Positions 53,581 to 62,472 are shown, counted from the stretch's first letter. The stretch is DNA of 64,000 bases from Natribaculum luteum (GCF_023008545.1 NZ_CP095397.1:2356001-2420000), one strand, 5' to 3'. The notes: generated by a model from the sequence alone, not told the origin. Translations and numbers: made by a program.

Positions 53581-54579
53581 ATGGAGTACGTCTCCCTCGG
53601 TAACACCGGCACGACGGTATCGCGGCTCTGCTTCGGGACGTGGCGTTTCGGCAAACGACACGGCGACGTCGTCGAGACAGAGAGAGACGAAGCGCACGAC
53701 TTGCTCGACGCCGCTCGAGACCACGGCATCAACTTCATCGACACAGCCAACGTCTACGGCGACCCCGACGGCACCGCGGAGACGTGGATCGGCGAGTGGC
53801 TCGAAGATCAGGACCGCGAGGAGTTCGTCATCGCCTCGAAAGTCTACTTCCCGTTCGACGGCTGGGGAGAACCCGGCCCCAACGACTCGGGGCTCGGTCG
53901 CAAGCACATCCGCACCCAGATCGAAGGAACGCTCGAGCGACTCGGCACCGACTACCTCGACCTCTACTACATCCACCGCTGGGACGACGACACGCCGATT
54001 CGCGAGACGCTGTCGACGCTGAACGACCTCGTCCGCGAGGGGAAAGTCCGTCACCTCGGGGCCTCGAGCATGGCCGCCTGGAAGCTGACCAGGGCGCTGT
54101 GGACGAGCGACGTCCACGACTTCGAGCGGTTCGACGTCACCCAGCCGATGGTCAACGCCGCCCACTACGACGCCGTCGGCGACTACCTCGACGTCTGTGC
54201 CGACCAGGATCTGGCCGTCTGCCCGTACTCGCCGCTGGCTGGCGGGTTCCTGACCGGCAAGTACGACCGCGCTCCGGACGGCACCGTCGAGGCACCCGAC
54301 GGCTCCCGGGCGACCCTCACCGAGACGTTCGGCGATCGCTACGCCACCGACCGGGCCTGGGACGTCCTCGAGGCGGTCGAGGACGTGGCCGACGAACTCG
54401 AGGCGACGCCCGCACAGGTGTCGCTTCGCTGGCTGATGGAGCAGGATCGCTTCACGTGCGTGCCGATCGTGGGTGCTCGCTCGCCCGACCAGCTCGAAGA
54501 GAACGTCGACGCGGTCGATCTCGACCTCTCGACCGAGCAGTTCGCGCGAATCGACGAGGCCCGCACCGGCGACGAGTGA
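53581..54579 (+). CDS. Aldo/keto reductase
   Basis: A 332-residue AKR. FIDTANVYG carries catalytic Asp and Tyr (about residues 53-61), ASKVYFP the Lys and YYIHRWD the His; the NADPH-binding end has VPIVGARSPDQLEENVDAVDLDLS. It probably reduces carbonyl substrates with NADPH. It starts about 70 bases after the F420 enzyme and converges on orc1, with a 3-base gap. Confidence 0.92.
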   Translation: MEYVSLGNTGTTVSRLCFGTWRFGKRHGDVVETERDEAHDLLDAARDHGINFIDTANVYGDPDGTAETWIGEWLEDQDREEFVIASKVYFPFDGWGEPGPNDSGLGRKHIRTQIEGTLERLGTDYLDLYYIHRWDDDTPIRETLSTLNDLVREGKVRHLGASSMAAWKLTRALWTSDVHDFERFDVTQPMVNAAHYDAVGDYLDVCADQDLAVCPYSPLAGGFLTGKYDRAPDGTVEAPDGSRATLTETFGDRYATDRAWDVLEAVEDVADELEATPAQVSLRWLMEQDRFTCVPIVGARSPDQLEENVDAVDLDLSTEQFARIDEARTGDE

Positions 54580-54582
54580 CGC

Positions 54583-55806
54583 TCACTTCCCGAGACCCGA
54601 CAGCCGCGAATCCCTGAGCAACACCTTCTTGACGATGTCGGGGTCCTCGAGGAGCCGGTGTTTGGCGTGGGCTCCTTTGCCACGGCCCCGACCTTCCCGC
54701 TCGGACTGGATCACGTTCAGGAAGTTTTGTTCCTGGAGGATCTCCTGGACGCGACGTTCGGAGAGCGGATCGAGGCCGACGCGGGTGACGATCTGCTGGT
54801 ACTGGTTGTAGATGACTTTCGTCGGAAACTCGTCACTCGAACTGTTCTCCGTCAGAAGCGTCAGCGCGAACAGGATCGCTTTCGCCTGCTGTGGCGATCC
54901 CTCGATCAGTTCGGAGAACCGATCTGCTTCCGTCTTTTCTTTCGCGTCGCGAACGTGTGACTCCGTCACGCGGGAGTCGTTTTGTTTTTTCGCGAGTCGG
55001 CCAGCGTTCCGAAGAATGTCGATCGCCTTCCGGGCGTCGCCGTGTTCCTGTGCGGCCAGTGCCGACGTCAACGGGATGACGTCGTCGGTCAACAACCCCT
55101 CGTGAAACGCGTCGCGGCGCTTCTCGAGGATGTCGATCAGCTGGTTTGCGTCGTACGGTGGAAAGACGAGTTCGTCCCGTGAGAGGCTCGATTTCACTCG
55201 TTCGGAGAGCTGGTCAGGGTAGTCGATCTTGTTCGAAATGCCGATGATCCCGATGTTCGACTCGGAGATTCGCCGGTTCTCACCGGCACGCGAGAGCTTT
55301 CGCAACACTTCGTCGTCCTCGAGCATGTCGATCTCGTCGAGGATGACGATCGTCACGTCGGTACAGGCGTCGACGCACTGCCAGAGCCGTTTGTAGTAGT
55401 CGCCGGTTCCGAGGCCACGGTCGGGAATCGTGATGCCGGTCCGGTCGGGTTCGTTGACGATCTGGCCGATCGTCTTCACGATCGCCGCCTCGGTGTTTTG
55501 CTCACCGCAGTCGATGAACGCGTACTTCACCTCGACGCCATCGCGCTCGGCCTCCCGTATGACACGCTGGGTGACCGATCTCGAGATGAGCGACTTCCCT
55601 GTCCCCGTTTTTCCGAAGATGAACAGGTGCGACGGCTGGCTACCGAAAATTGCCGGGTTGAGTGCTTCGGCAACGCTTTGCATCTCGTCGTCACGGCCGA
55701 CGATTCGGCCAGGTTCGGGAAGATGAGTGATCTCGAGTAATCGTTCGTCGGCGAAGATCGGATCGTTGTATTGAAAGAGCGGATCACGGTCAGTATCCGG
55801 AGACAT
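54583..55806 (-). CDS. orc: Orc1/Cdc6 replication initiator
   Basis: A 407-residue AAA+ initiator. Walker A FGKTGTGKSLISR is near residue 65, Walker B VTIVILDEIDMLED near 150. Sensor-1 IGIIGISNK and the C-terminal winged helix LLTENSSSDEFPTKVIYNQYQQIVTRVGLDPLSERRVQEIL follow. It starts at the ATG at 55804-55806 and reads away from the 22-bp boxes at 56106-56271, typical for an archaeal origin. The long AAA+/WH architecture is complete. Confidence 0.94.
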   Translation of the reverse strand: MSPDTDRDPLFQYNDPIFADERLLEITHLPEPGRIVGRDDEMQSVAEALNPAIFGSQPSHLFIFGKTGTGKSLISRSVTQRVIREAERDGVEVKYAFIDCGEQNTEAAIVKTIGQIVNEPDRTGITIPDRGLGTGDYYKRLWQCVDACTDVTIVILDEIDMLEDDEVLRKLSRAGENRRISESNIGIIGISNKIDYPDQLSERVKSSLSRDELVFPPYDANQLIDILEKRRDAFHEGLLTDDVIPLTSALAAQEHGDARKAIDILRNAGRLAKKQNDSRVTESHVRDAKEKTEADRFSELIEGSPQQAKAILFALTLLTENSSSDEFPTKVIYNQYQQIVTRVGLDPLSERRVQEILQEQNFLNVIQSEREGRGRGKGAHAKHRLLEDPDIVKKVLLRDSRLSGLGK

Positions 55807-56105
55807 TCGTTGACGGCAGTGTTTGAATCCGGCTGAAATAAAGCTATGGAGGTCGCTCGCGTGTGTAAAGTTCCGGAGAGAGCGGCTATCTGTGGCGCAT
55901 GGCTGGATATTGGGACGGCGTCGACAGTCGAACTGCAGTCGCGGATTTATACTGCCGGACGACACGGGTCGGCCGTCGATCACGTCTCAACGGCTGTCGT
56001 CGTACGGCGACAGCGTCCCGAGTGCGATCGAGTGTGTACGATTTTCTGCAACCGAACTCGAGTCCGGGCACGTACGATCGGTCCCCCGGCGCTCTTCTGG
56101 GGGGA

Positions 56106-56127
56106 CACACCTCCGTCGCGGATGTAA
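56106..56127 (-). repeat. Origin recognition box-like repeat 1 (inverted)
   Basis: Reverse complement TTACATCCGCGACGGAGGTG plus TG. It matches the boxes at 56196 and 56250 with one or two differences. Confidence 0.65.
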
Positions 56128-56195
56128 TCGGCTCGAGGGGGAGGGTGTCGATGGAACCGGACGATTCCCGGGAACGGTGGCGTGAAATCCGGATT

Positions 56196-56217
56196 TTACA
56201 TCCGCGACGGTGGTGTG
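56196..56217 (+). repeat. Origin recognition box-like repeat 2
   Basis: TTACATCCGCGACGGTGGTG plus TG. It is in direct orientation relative to the box at 56250, 54 bases away start to start. Confidence 0.65.
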
Positions 56218-56249
56218 TTGTACGTCCCTAGCCCCTCACACGTGAACAG

Positions 56250-56271
56250 TTACATTCGCGACGGGGGTGTG
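56250..56271 (+). repeat. Origin recognition box-like repeat 3
   Basis: TTACATTCGCGACGGGGGTG plus TG. One copy of the shared 22-bp box family. Confidence 0.65.
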
Positions 56272-56332
56272 TCCGACCTGAAAGATCGACGGCCACGTCG
56301 TTTCGCTCGAGAGACGAATCCCGGGACCACCC

Positions 56333-56414
56333 ATAACGATAGCTGTGAGTCTGTCCCGCCGCAACCGCGAACCGTCCTGCGGTTGCGTCGGCAACCAGTC
56401 ACAGCAATCGTTAT
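56333..56414 (+). repeat. 82-bp dispersed palindromic repeat, copy 5
   Basis: Exactly 82 bp, in reference orientation, with intact inner hairpin arms CGCAACCGC / GCGGTTGCG. Its last base is the final A of the ctaB-fusion TGA stop read on the minus strand. It lies 61 bases from the last origin box. Confidence 0.9.
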
Positions 56415-57838
56415 CACAACGCGAGTGCGTCGACGAAGACGGCGACGAGGACGGCACCGAGGAAAGCGTTGGAAGCGTGGAACGCCCGGAAGGCCGCAGA
56501 CTCCGTCTGTTCGAAGTGGAGTCGGACGGCGGCCCAGAGGAAGACGCCGCCGAAGACGACGACGGTCGCGGCGTACAGCGCGCCGAGGTCGGTGATCCAG
56601 GCGAGCGCGACCGTCCCGATCAGGGTCGCACCGATGTAGTAGAGGATGTGTTTTCTGGTCACCGTCTCGCCGCGCACGACGGGCATCATCGGGAAGCCGC
56701 CGCGGGCGTAGTCCTCGCGGTAGGCGAGCGCGAGGTTGTAGAAGTGGGCGGGCGTCCACAGGAAGATGACGCCAGCCAGCGCGAGCGCGGGCATGCGGAT
56801 CTCGTTCGTCACCGCGGCCCAGCCGATGAGCGCGGGTAGCGAACCGGCGAAGCCGCCGATGACCGTGTTCTGGACGGTGTTGGGTTTGAGCAACAGCGTG
56901 TAGACGACGCTGTAAAACAGGATTGCGGCCAGGCCGAGCGCCGCGGCGAGCGCGTTGATCGTCAGGAAGACCGTCATCGAGGCCGCAGAGAGGAAGAGTC
57001 CAAAGAGCACCGCGTTACGGACGGGGACCAGGTCGACCGCCAGTGGCCGATCCGCGGTGCGGGACATCTGCTGGTCGACGTCGCGCTCGAGGACGTTGTT
57101 GAACGTCCCTGAGGCACCGATCGCGAGTACACCCCCGAGGAGCGTAGCGGCGACGGTGTACGGGTCGAGCGACGAGTCGGCGGCAGCGAGCGCCATCCCC
57201 GCCGCGGCGACGAGACAGAGCAGCCACATCAACCGTGGCTTCATCATCTCGAGGTAGGCTGCTGCGGTGAGCTTCGCCCGGGCGAGTCGACTCGAGGGGA
57301 GCGATCGTTCGAGCGCCGGATCCACCGCCTCGTCGATCGGTTCCGGCGAGACGTCGATCGCGTCGTCGTCGCCGCCGGTGGCGGTCTCTAACTCCCACGC
57401 GAGCGCGCCGACGACGACGGCGAAGACGCCGACGCCCAGTGCGAGGTGGAGACCGGGCACGATCGCCGCAGGCCCCATCGTCGCCGTCACCGCGCCGACG
57501 CCGACCTGAATCACGTAGAGGGTGGTACCGAACGCCAGGGCGTAGCGGACCCGGTCGGTCGCGTCGCCGAACCACGCGGCGACCGTCGAGGCGACGACGA
57601 GCAGGCCGACGAGCACGGCAGCCAGGCGGTGGCCCCACGCGACGGCGAGCTGGGTCTGATCTAACGGGTCGACCGGTGCGTGACACGTCGGCCAGGTCGA
57701 GCAGGCCGAGGCGGCGTCGGTGAGCGACGTCGTCGCACCGATGACGAGCAACAGATAGACCCCGATCGCGGTCGCTGCGAGCAGTCCCGAAAAGCGCGTT
57801 CGTGTCCCGATGGGGCGCGGAAACTCGTCCGATACCAC
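56414..57838 (-). CDS. ctaB: CtaA-like/CtaB fusion: heme o synthase
   Basis: A 474-residue membrane protein. The N-terminal 155 residues form four spans with heme-A-synthase-like features (ACSTWPTCHAPVDP, AWGHRLAAVLVGLL, PGLHLALGVGVF). Residues about 190-474 are protoheme IX farnesyltransferase: YLEMMKPRLMWLLC, then NNVLERDVDQQMSRTADRPLA (prenyl diphosphate-binding Asp motif) and YREDYARGGFPMMPVVRG. It makes heme o for terminal oxidases. The half-CtaA part may bind heme or act in heme A formation. Confidence 0.9.
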   Translation of the reverse strand: MVSDEFPRPIGTRTRFSGLLAATAIGVYLLLVIGATTSLTDAASACSTWPTCHAPVDPLDQTQLAVAWGHRLAAVLVGLLVVASTVAAWFGDATDRVRYALAFGTTLYVIQVGVGAVTATMGPAAIVPGLHLALGVGVFAVVVGALAWELETATGGDDDAIDVSPEPIDEAVDPALERSLPSSRLARAKLTAAAYLEMMKPRLMWLLCLVAAAGMALAAADSSLDPYTVAATLLGGVLAIGASGTFNNVLERDVDQQMSRTADRPLAVDLVPVRNAVLFGLFLSAASMTVFLTINALAAALGLAAILFYSVVYTLLLKPNTVQNTVIGGFAGSLPALIGWAAVTNEIRMPALALAGVIFLWTPAHFYNLALAYREDYARGGFPMMPVVRGETVTRKHILYYIGATLIGTVALAWITDLGALYAATVVVFGGVFLWAAVRLHFEQTESAAFRAFHASNAFLGAVLVAVFVDALAL

Positions 57839-57959
57839 GGCTATCTAGTGAGTAATTTGGCCACGTCTACTTAGGATTCCCGCTTCCAGTACCGTTCCAA
57901 TTTTCAGTAGTTTTCAGTCGTCAGCTCTCGTCGCCGGGGGAAGACGGATGTGACTCGAG

Positions 57960-58259
57960 GTGGTCTTCGCTCGCGTGGACGCGAACTCGTCAGAGCCCGT
58001 GTGCCGAGAGACGGCCGTTCCCGACGGCGAGTCGCCGGTCACGTGTCCGTACTGCGAGCGGCCGTTCCCCGACGAGCGCCTGCGGACGCTCCACCTCGGG
58101 TTCGACCACCACGACCGTCTCGACGACGGCGAACGCGAGGCGTTCGAGGCGGCGTATCTCGAGGAGAGTGCGGAGATCCGGCGGGTTCGATGGCAACTCG
58201 TCGCCGTGCTGATCGCGATCTACTTCGGCCTGCTGTTCGTCTACGCGTTCGTCGCGTGA
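57960..58259 (+). CDS. C2H2 zinc-finger membrane protein (DUF7410-like)
   Basis: A 99-residue protein with one classical-looking finger, VTCPYCERPFPDERLRTLHLGFDHHDRL (about residues 27-54), and a single C-terminal membrane helix, QLVAVLIAIYFGLLFVYAFVA. In haloarchaea such proteins are often beside heme/oxidase assembly genes, as here. GTG at 57960 is the likely start; another GTG lies 15 bases later. Confidence 0.75.
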   Translation: MVFARVDANSSEPVCRETAVPDGESPVTCPYCERPFPDERLRTLHLGFDHHDRLDDGEREAFEAAYLEESAEIRRVRWQLVAVLIAIYFGLLFVYAFVA

Positions 58260-58272
58260 CCCGCTGGCCGGC

Positions 58273-58557
58273 CTACATGCCCATGTCTTCGGCCGCCTCC
58301 GGGATCGGCAGGTCGTGTGGCGAGACGCCGAGCAACTCGGCGACGTGATCGAGCGCCATATCGAAGCCGTAGTAGCGCTCGAGTTCGTCGCCGTCCGGCG
58401 TCGGCCGAACTTTCAGCATGGCATAGCCGTCGACGTTCTGTGCGACGGCGGCGGCGGTTCGGCCCCCCCGCTCGAACGTGAGGAGGCGTTCGGTTTCGGT
58501 CTCGGTGTAGCTCGCGGTGACGTCGCCGTCCTCGGCAGTGCTGTCGGTGTCGTTCAT
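58273..58557 (-). CDS. DUF7111-like small protein
   Basis: A 94-residue soluble protein: LLTFERGGRTAAAVAQNVDGYAMLKVRPTPDGDELERYYGFDMALDHVAELLGVSPHDLPIPEAAEDMGM. A compact alpha/beta domain with a conserved C-terminal LGVSPHDLPIP. I associate it with haloarchaeal DUF7111; the function is unknown. It is convergent with the preceding gene. Confidence 0.75.
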   Translation of the reverse strand: MNDTDSTAEDGDVTASYTETETERLLTFERGGRTAAAVAQNVDGYAMLKVRPTPDGDELERYYGFDMALDHVAELLGVSPHDLPIPEAAEDMGM

Positions 58558-58671
58558 CTACCCGTAGCTGCGGAACCGACGAAAGCCAAGCTATCGGTTC
58601 GCGTCTCCCGTCGGTTCCTGTCTCCAGGCCGACATCGATATCGCTTTCTTTCTGGTTTCGCAACTGCGTTC

Positions 58672-59601
58672 GTGACCGTGGCCCGCGAGGACGACGACTC
58701 GAGCGAGTCCCGACGGTTGCTCGCGTCGATTCGACTGACACAATCGATCGCGATCAGGTGGCACCTCGTTTCGACGGCCGGGTTCTTCGCGTTCGCGTAC
58801 CTGTTCGGCGTCGTCCTCGAACTGGTCTCCGGCGACCCGCTCGAGCCGATCACGATCGTCGCGGCCTCGTCACTCGAGGTGCTCACTGGAGTGGCCCTCT
58901 TTGTCGGCCTGCTGATGCTCGTGATCGTCCCACACGAACTGCTCCACGGGGCGGTCATGGCCCGCTACGACGGCCGGCCGGCGTACGGCGTCGGCGTCTC
59001 GCGGTTCGTTCTGCCGTTCGCCTACACGAGAAGCGAGGGGACGGCCTACACGCGCGACGAGATGCTCGCCGTCTTGCTTGCACCGTGTGCGATCATCACC
59101 GCCGTCGGCCTCGCCGCGCTAGTCGTCGTTCGCTCTCCGCTGGTGCTCGTCCCCCTCGCGGCCAACGCCGCCGGCTCCGTCGGCGACCTCTGGATGGCCG
59201 GGGTGCTGGCTCGCTACCCCTCGAGCGTTCGCGTCGGCGAACTCCCCGACGGGGCGCAGGGTCTCGGCATCTACGGATCGCCATCCGACAGGCCGCCGCG
59301 CCGGCTCCCGCTCGAGCACACGCTCAGCACGTTCTTCTACGGCGCGTCCGGCACGTTCGTCCTCGTCGTGCTCGCGCTGGCCGCGTCGGTGCTCGCGTCG
59401 CTGGCGACCCGTTCCGGCGACGTCGTCCTCGGCGATCCGGACGGCGGCTGGTTTCTCTTTCGGCACGAACTCGACCCGACAGGCTACGGTGCGTCGTTCG
59501 AACTCGGCTTCCCGGTACTGCTCGGACTGTCGGCGCTCGGCGGCCTCGCGTGGACGGCCGTCGCTGCCTTCCGGAGCCGGGTCGCCCGGACGAAACCGTA
59601 A
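58672..59601 (+). CDS. DUF3267-type membrane metalloprotease-like protein
   Basis: A 309-residue protein with about six membrane helices. A zincin motif, PHELLHGAVM (HELLH), lies at about residues 87-91 on the second helix pair, and NAAGSVGDLWMAG near 165-177 may supply another ligand. This matches DUF3267 putative zincin peptidases. The substrate is unknown. The start is GTG at 58672 or 58678; the choice is uncertain. Confidence 0.75.
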   Translation: MTVAREDDDSSESRRLLASIRLTQSIAIRWHLVSTAGFFAFAYLFGVVLELVSGDPLEPITIVAASSLEVLTGVALFVGLLMLVIVPHELLHGAVMARYDGRPAYGVGVSRFVLPFAYTRSEGTAYTRDEMLAVLLAPCAIITAVGLAALVVVRSPLVLVPLAANAAGSVGDLWMAGVLARYPSSVRVGELPDGAQGLGIYGSPSDRPPRRLPLEHTLSTFFYGASGTFVLVVLALAASVLASLATRSGDVVLGDPDGGWFLFRHELDPTGYGASFELGFPVLLGLSALGGLAWTAVAAFRSRVARTKP

Positions 59602-59632
59602 CGCTCGACCCAGCCCGCACGAACCTCCTCGT

Positions 59633-59908
59633 ATGACGTGGCTCCAGAGCGGCCGGCGGCGCGACCTCTGTTTCCTGCTGGCGGCCGAGGGCGAACTCCG
59701 CGGACAGCAGCTGAAGTCGGCCCTCGAGTCCCGCTACGAGGCCCGACTCGAGCCGAAGTCCTTCTACGGCTCGCTGTCGGCGCTGGTCGACGCGGGACTC
59801 GTCGAGAAACGAACGGAAGGGCTGTACGACGTCTACTCGCTGACCGACGCCGGCGAGCGGCAGGTCCGCGAGCACGGCGAGTGGGTGCGGGAGTGTCTCG
59901 AGGAGTGA
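59633..59908 (+). CDS. PadR-like winged-helix regulator
   Basis: A 91-residue DNA-binding protein: LQSGRRRDLCFLLAAEGELRGQQLKSALESRYEARLEPKSFYGSLSALVDAGLVEKRTEGLYDVYSLTDAGERQV is a PadR-type winged helix. It follows the DUF3267 gene by 31 bases and may regulate it. Its TGA (59906-59908) shares the last base with a decayed 82-bp repeat. Confidence 0.85.
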   Translation: MTWLQSGRRRDLCFLLAAEGELRGQQLKSALESRYEARLEPKSFYGSLSALVDAGLVEKRTEGLYDVYSLTDAGERQVREHGEWVRECLEE

Positions 59909-59989
59909 TAATGCGATTGTAACCGGTTCCCGGTCCGATCACGACTCATCGTGCGGTCGCACCGGAACCGACGTACAACCGACGTTGTG
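59908..59989 (-). repeat. Decayed 82-bp repeat, candidate copy 7
   Basis: It starts ATAATG on the last base of a TGA stop, as copy 3 does, and keeps an imperfect palindrome (TTGTAACCGGTTCC on the left, GGAACCGACGTACAA on the right). Alignment to copy 3 is partial and needs a one-base shift. Confidence 0.4.
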
Positions 59990-60002
59990 AGCGGAAACGG
60001 AG

Positions 60003-61145
60003 TCAGTTCAGCAGCTGGTCGCCGATCGTGTTCCGGAGCACTTCGCTGGTGCCCTCGTAGATCTCGTTGAGTTTGGCGTCCCGGTAGAACCGCTCGGCGG
60101 GGAAGTCTTTGGTGTAGCCGTAGCCGCCGTGGATCTGGATACCCTCGTTGGCGACCTCGCGGCTCACTTCGGAGGCGTAGAGCTTCGCCTGGGCGGCCTC
60201 CTTGATGTAGTCCTCGCCGCGGATCTTGTTGTCGGCGGCCTTGTGCATGAGCAACTTCGCGGCCTGAATCTTCGTGTCCATGTCCGCGAGTTTGTGCTTG
60301 ATCGACTGGAACTCGCCGATGGGCTGGCCGAACTGCTCGCGTTCGTTCGCGTAGTCGCGGGCCTCCTCGAAGGCGGCGCGAGCGATCCCGACGCTGCGGG
60401 CGGCGATCGTGATACGGCCGCCGTTCAAGGTCTTCAGCGCCTGGACGAAGCCGTCGCCTTCCTCGCCGATCAGCCGGTCGGCGGGAACGCGAAGGTCGTC
60501 GAAGCGCAGTTCGGCCGTCGGACAGCCCTTGTCACCGAGTTTCTCCTCTGTGCCCTCGACGTGGAAGCCGTCGTCCTCCTCGGGGCGGACGACGAAGGAG
60601 GAGATGCCCTTGTTGCCCGCCTCGGGATCGGTCTTCGCGAAGACGGTGATCGTGTCGGCGACGGAGCCGTTCGAGATCCAGAGTTTGCCGCCGTTCAGGA
60701 CGTATTCGTCGCCGTCTTTCTCGGCCGTCGTGTCCATCGCCGGCACGTCACTGCCCGCCCCCGGCTCCGAGAGGGCGAACGCGCCGACGTCGCGGCCCTC
60801 CGCCAGCGGCGTCAGGTACGCCTCTTTTTGCGCCTCGTCGCCGAACTCGTAGAGCATGTTGCCCGCAAGCGAGATGTGTGCGGCGACGATCGTCCCGAGC
60901 CCACCCGAGCCACGAGAGATCTCCTCGAGTCCGATCGCGTAGGAGTGATAGTCGAGGCCAGCGCCGCCGTACTCCTCGGGGAAGGGCATCCCCATCAGAC
61001 CGAGGTCGGCCATCTCGTCGACGAGGTCGGCCGGAAACTCGTCGTCGTGGTCGATCTCGGCGGCGACGGGAACGACCTCCTCGTCGACGAACTCGGCGAC
61101 CATGTCGCGAATCTGTTGCTGTTCTGGGGAGAGCGTAAAGTCCAT
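60003..61145 (-). CDS. Acyl-CoA dehydrogenase
   Basis: A 380-residue flavoprotein. AFALSEPGAGSDVPAMDTTAEKDGDEYVLNGGKLWISNG is the FAD/substrate signature. The C-terminal IHGGYGYTKDFPAERFYRDAKLNEIYEGTSEVLRNTIG carries the catalytic Glu in YEG. It catalyses the first step of beta-oxidation; chain length is not predictable. It is divergent from the squalene/phytoene synthase gene, with 130 bases between. Confidence 0.94.
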   Translation of the reverse strand: MDFTLSPEQQQIRDMVAEFVDEEVVPVAAEIDHDDEFPADLVDEMADLGLMGMPFPEEYGGAGLDYHSYAIGLEEISRGSGGLGTIVAAHISLAGNMLYEFGDEAQKEAYLTPLAEGRDVGAFALSEPGAGSDVPAMDTTAEKDGDEYVLNGGKLWISNGSVADTITVFAKTDPEAGNKGISSFVVRPEEDDGFHVEGTEEKLGDKGCPTAELRFDDLRVPADRLIGEEGDGFVQALKTLNGGRITIAARSVGIARAAFEEARDYANEREQFGQPIGEFQSIKHKLADMDTKIQAAKLLMHKAADNKIRGEDYIKEAAQAKLYASEVSREVANEGIQIHGGYGYTKDFPAERFYRDAKLNEIYEGTSEVLRNTIGDQLLN

Positions 61146-61275
61146 ACGCGTGGCATCGGCGGGTCACTTCTTTACTGTTATTATCACGTTCGGTGACGTG
61201 TCTCGTGGCCACGATCGAAGAGACGACCGGGACCGCGGTGTTTTTCCGGGATGCGGTCGAACAGGGTGATAGTAG

Positions 61276-62325
61276 ATGACAACGGGCCAGACCGAATCCA
61301 CAACCAACGCCGATCTTGAGTGGTGCTACGAGGCGGTTCACGGCGTCTCTCGGACCTTCTCGATCACGGTCGACCGACTCGAGGAGCCCATGGCGAGACA
61401 TATCTGTCTGGGGTATCTCCTCTGTCGAATCGCCGACACGATCGAGGATGCGGGCCACATCCCGCCCGAAACGCAGACCGAACTCCTCTCGACGTACAAC
61501 AGGCTGCTCGATCCCGATGATCCCCTCGCCGTCGAGACGTTCGTCGCCGACGTCGAGCCGTGGCTCCCCGAGGAGCGAAACGACGACTGGGAGGTCGTCG
61601 CCCAGACGCCGCGGGTCCTCCGCGCGTTCGAGGCACTCGACGACGAACCCCGCGAGATCATGCGCGACCCCGTCCGCGAACTCGTCGACGGAATGGCGAT
61701 GTTCACCGACCGCTACGCTGAGGAAGGCGGCCTTCGCCTGCAGACCCTGGACGAACTCGAGGAGTACTGCTGGTACGCCGCCGGAACGGTGGGGACGCTC
61801 ATTACGGGTCTGGTGGCTCGCGGCGCCTCGCCCGAACGGGCGAGCGAACTGCGGGACAACGCCCGTTCGTTCGCGCTGCTCCTCCAGCTCGTCAACATCG
61901 CCAAGGACGTCGAGAGCGACTACCGCGAGGAGAACAACGTCTACCTCCCCGCCGAGTGGCTCGCCGAGGAGGACGTCGACGTCGACCGCGTCGTCGACGA
62001 GGACAACCACAGCGGCGTGACCAACGTCGTTCGGCGGGTCACGGGCCGGGCCGAGAGCTACCTCGACGACGCCCAGCGCTATCTCGAGGTGCTCCCCGAA
62101 CACCGCGGCAACACGCTCTCTGCGTGGGCCATTCCGTACCTGCTCGCAGTCGGTACGCTCCGCGAACTGCGCGAGCGTCCGGAAGACGTCGTCGAGACGG
62201 GGAACGTCAAAGTGTCGCGCGCGGAGGTGTACACGTTGCTCCAGCAGTTCGAGACGGGCGTCTCGCGGTCGGGACTCGAGGACCTGCGGACGACGATGGC
62301 ACAGCGTCCCCTCCACGAAAGCTGA
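61276..62325 (+). CDS. Squalene/phytoene synthase family protein
   Basis: A 349-residue head-to-head prenyl synthase. The first Asp-rich motif is in LLCRIADTIEDAGHI (about residues 48-62) after GVSRTFSITVDRL. The second is in QLVNIAKDVESDYREENNVYLP (about 208-229). It condenses two prenyl diphosphates to squalene, dehydrosqualene or phytoene. The DTIED form leans to squalene synthase, but I cannot decide from sequence alone. No carotenoid genes are adjacent. Confidence 0.88.
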   Translation: MTTGQTESTTNADLEWCYEAVHGVSRTFSITVDRLEEPMARHICLGYLLCRIADTIEDAGHIPPETQTELLSTYNRLLDPDDPLAVETFVADVEPWLPEERNDDWEVVAQTPRVLRAFEALDDEPREIMRDPVRELVDGMAMFTDRYAEEGGLRLQTLDELEEYCWYAAGTVGTLITGLVARGASPERASELRDNARSFALLLQLVNIAKDVESDYREENNVYLPAEWLAEEDVDVDRVVDEDNHSGVTNVVRRVTGRAESYLDDAQRYLEVLPEHRGNTLSAWAIPYLLAVGTLRELRERPEDVVETGNVKVSRAEVYTLLQQFETGVSRSGLEDLRTTMAQRPLHES

Positions 62326-62472
62326 TCGCGGCGACGGGTTCGTCCGGAGTCATCCTATCGACTTTTCGCGGCGAGGCGTCGTCCGAGCGCCCACAGCGGG
62401 TAGCCCGCGCTGGCGGCCACGAGCGCCGGGGAATCGTGTGAAAGCTCTTTCGCGACGACAGATCGGCGAGTG

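Larger units (their letters stand above)
55807..56332. other. Probable replication origin region upstream of orc1/cdc6
   Basis: About 525 bases without a gene, next to an orc1/cdc6 gene. They contain three copies of a 22-bp box, one inverted relative to the other two. The stretch also has G-runs (GGTCCCCCGG and TGGGGGGAC near 56080-56105) and a TATA-like ATTTATACTG near 55945. The arrangement fits haloarchaeal origins. No very AT-rich unwinding element is obvious. Confidence 0.65.
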
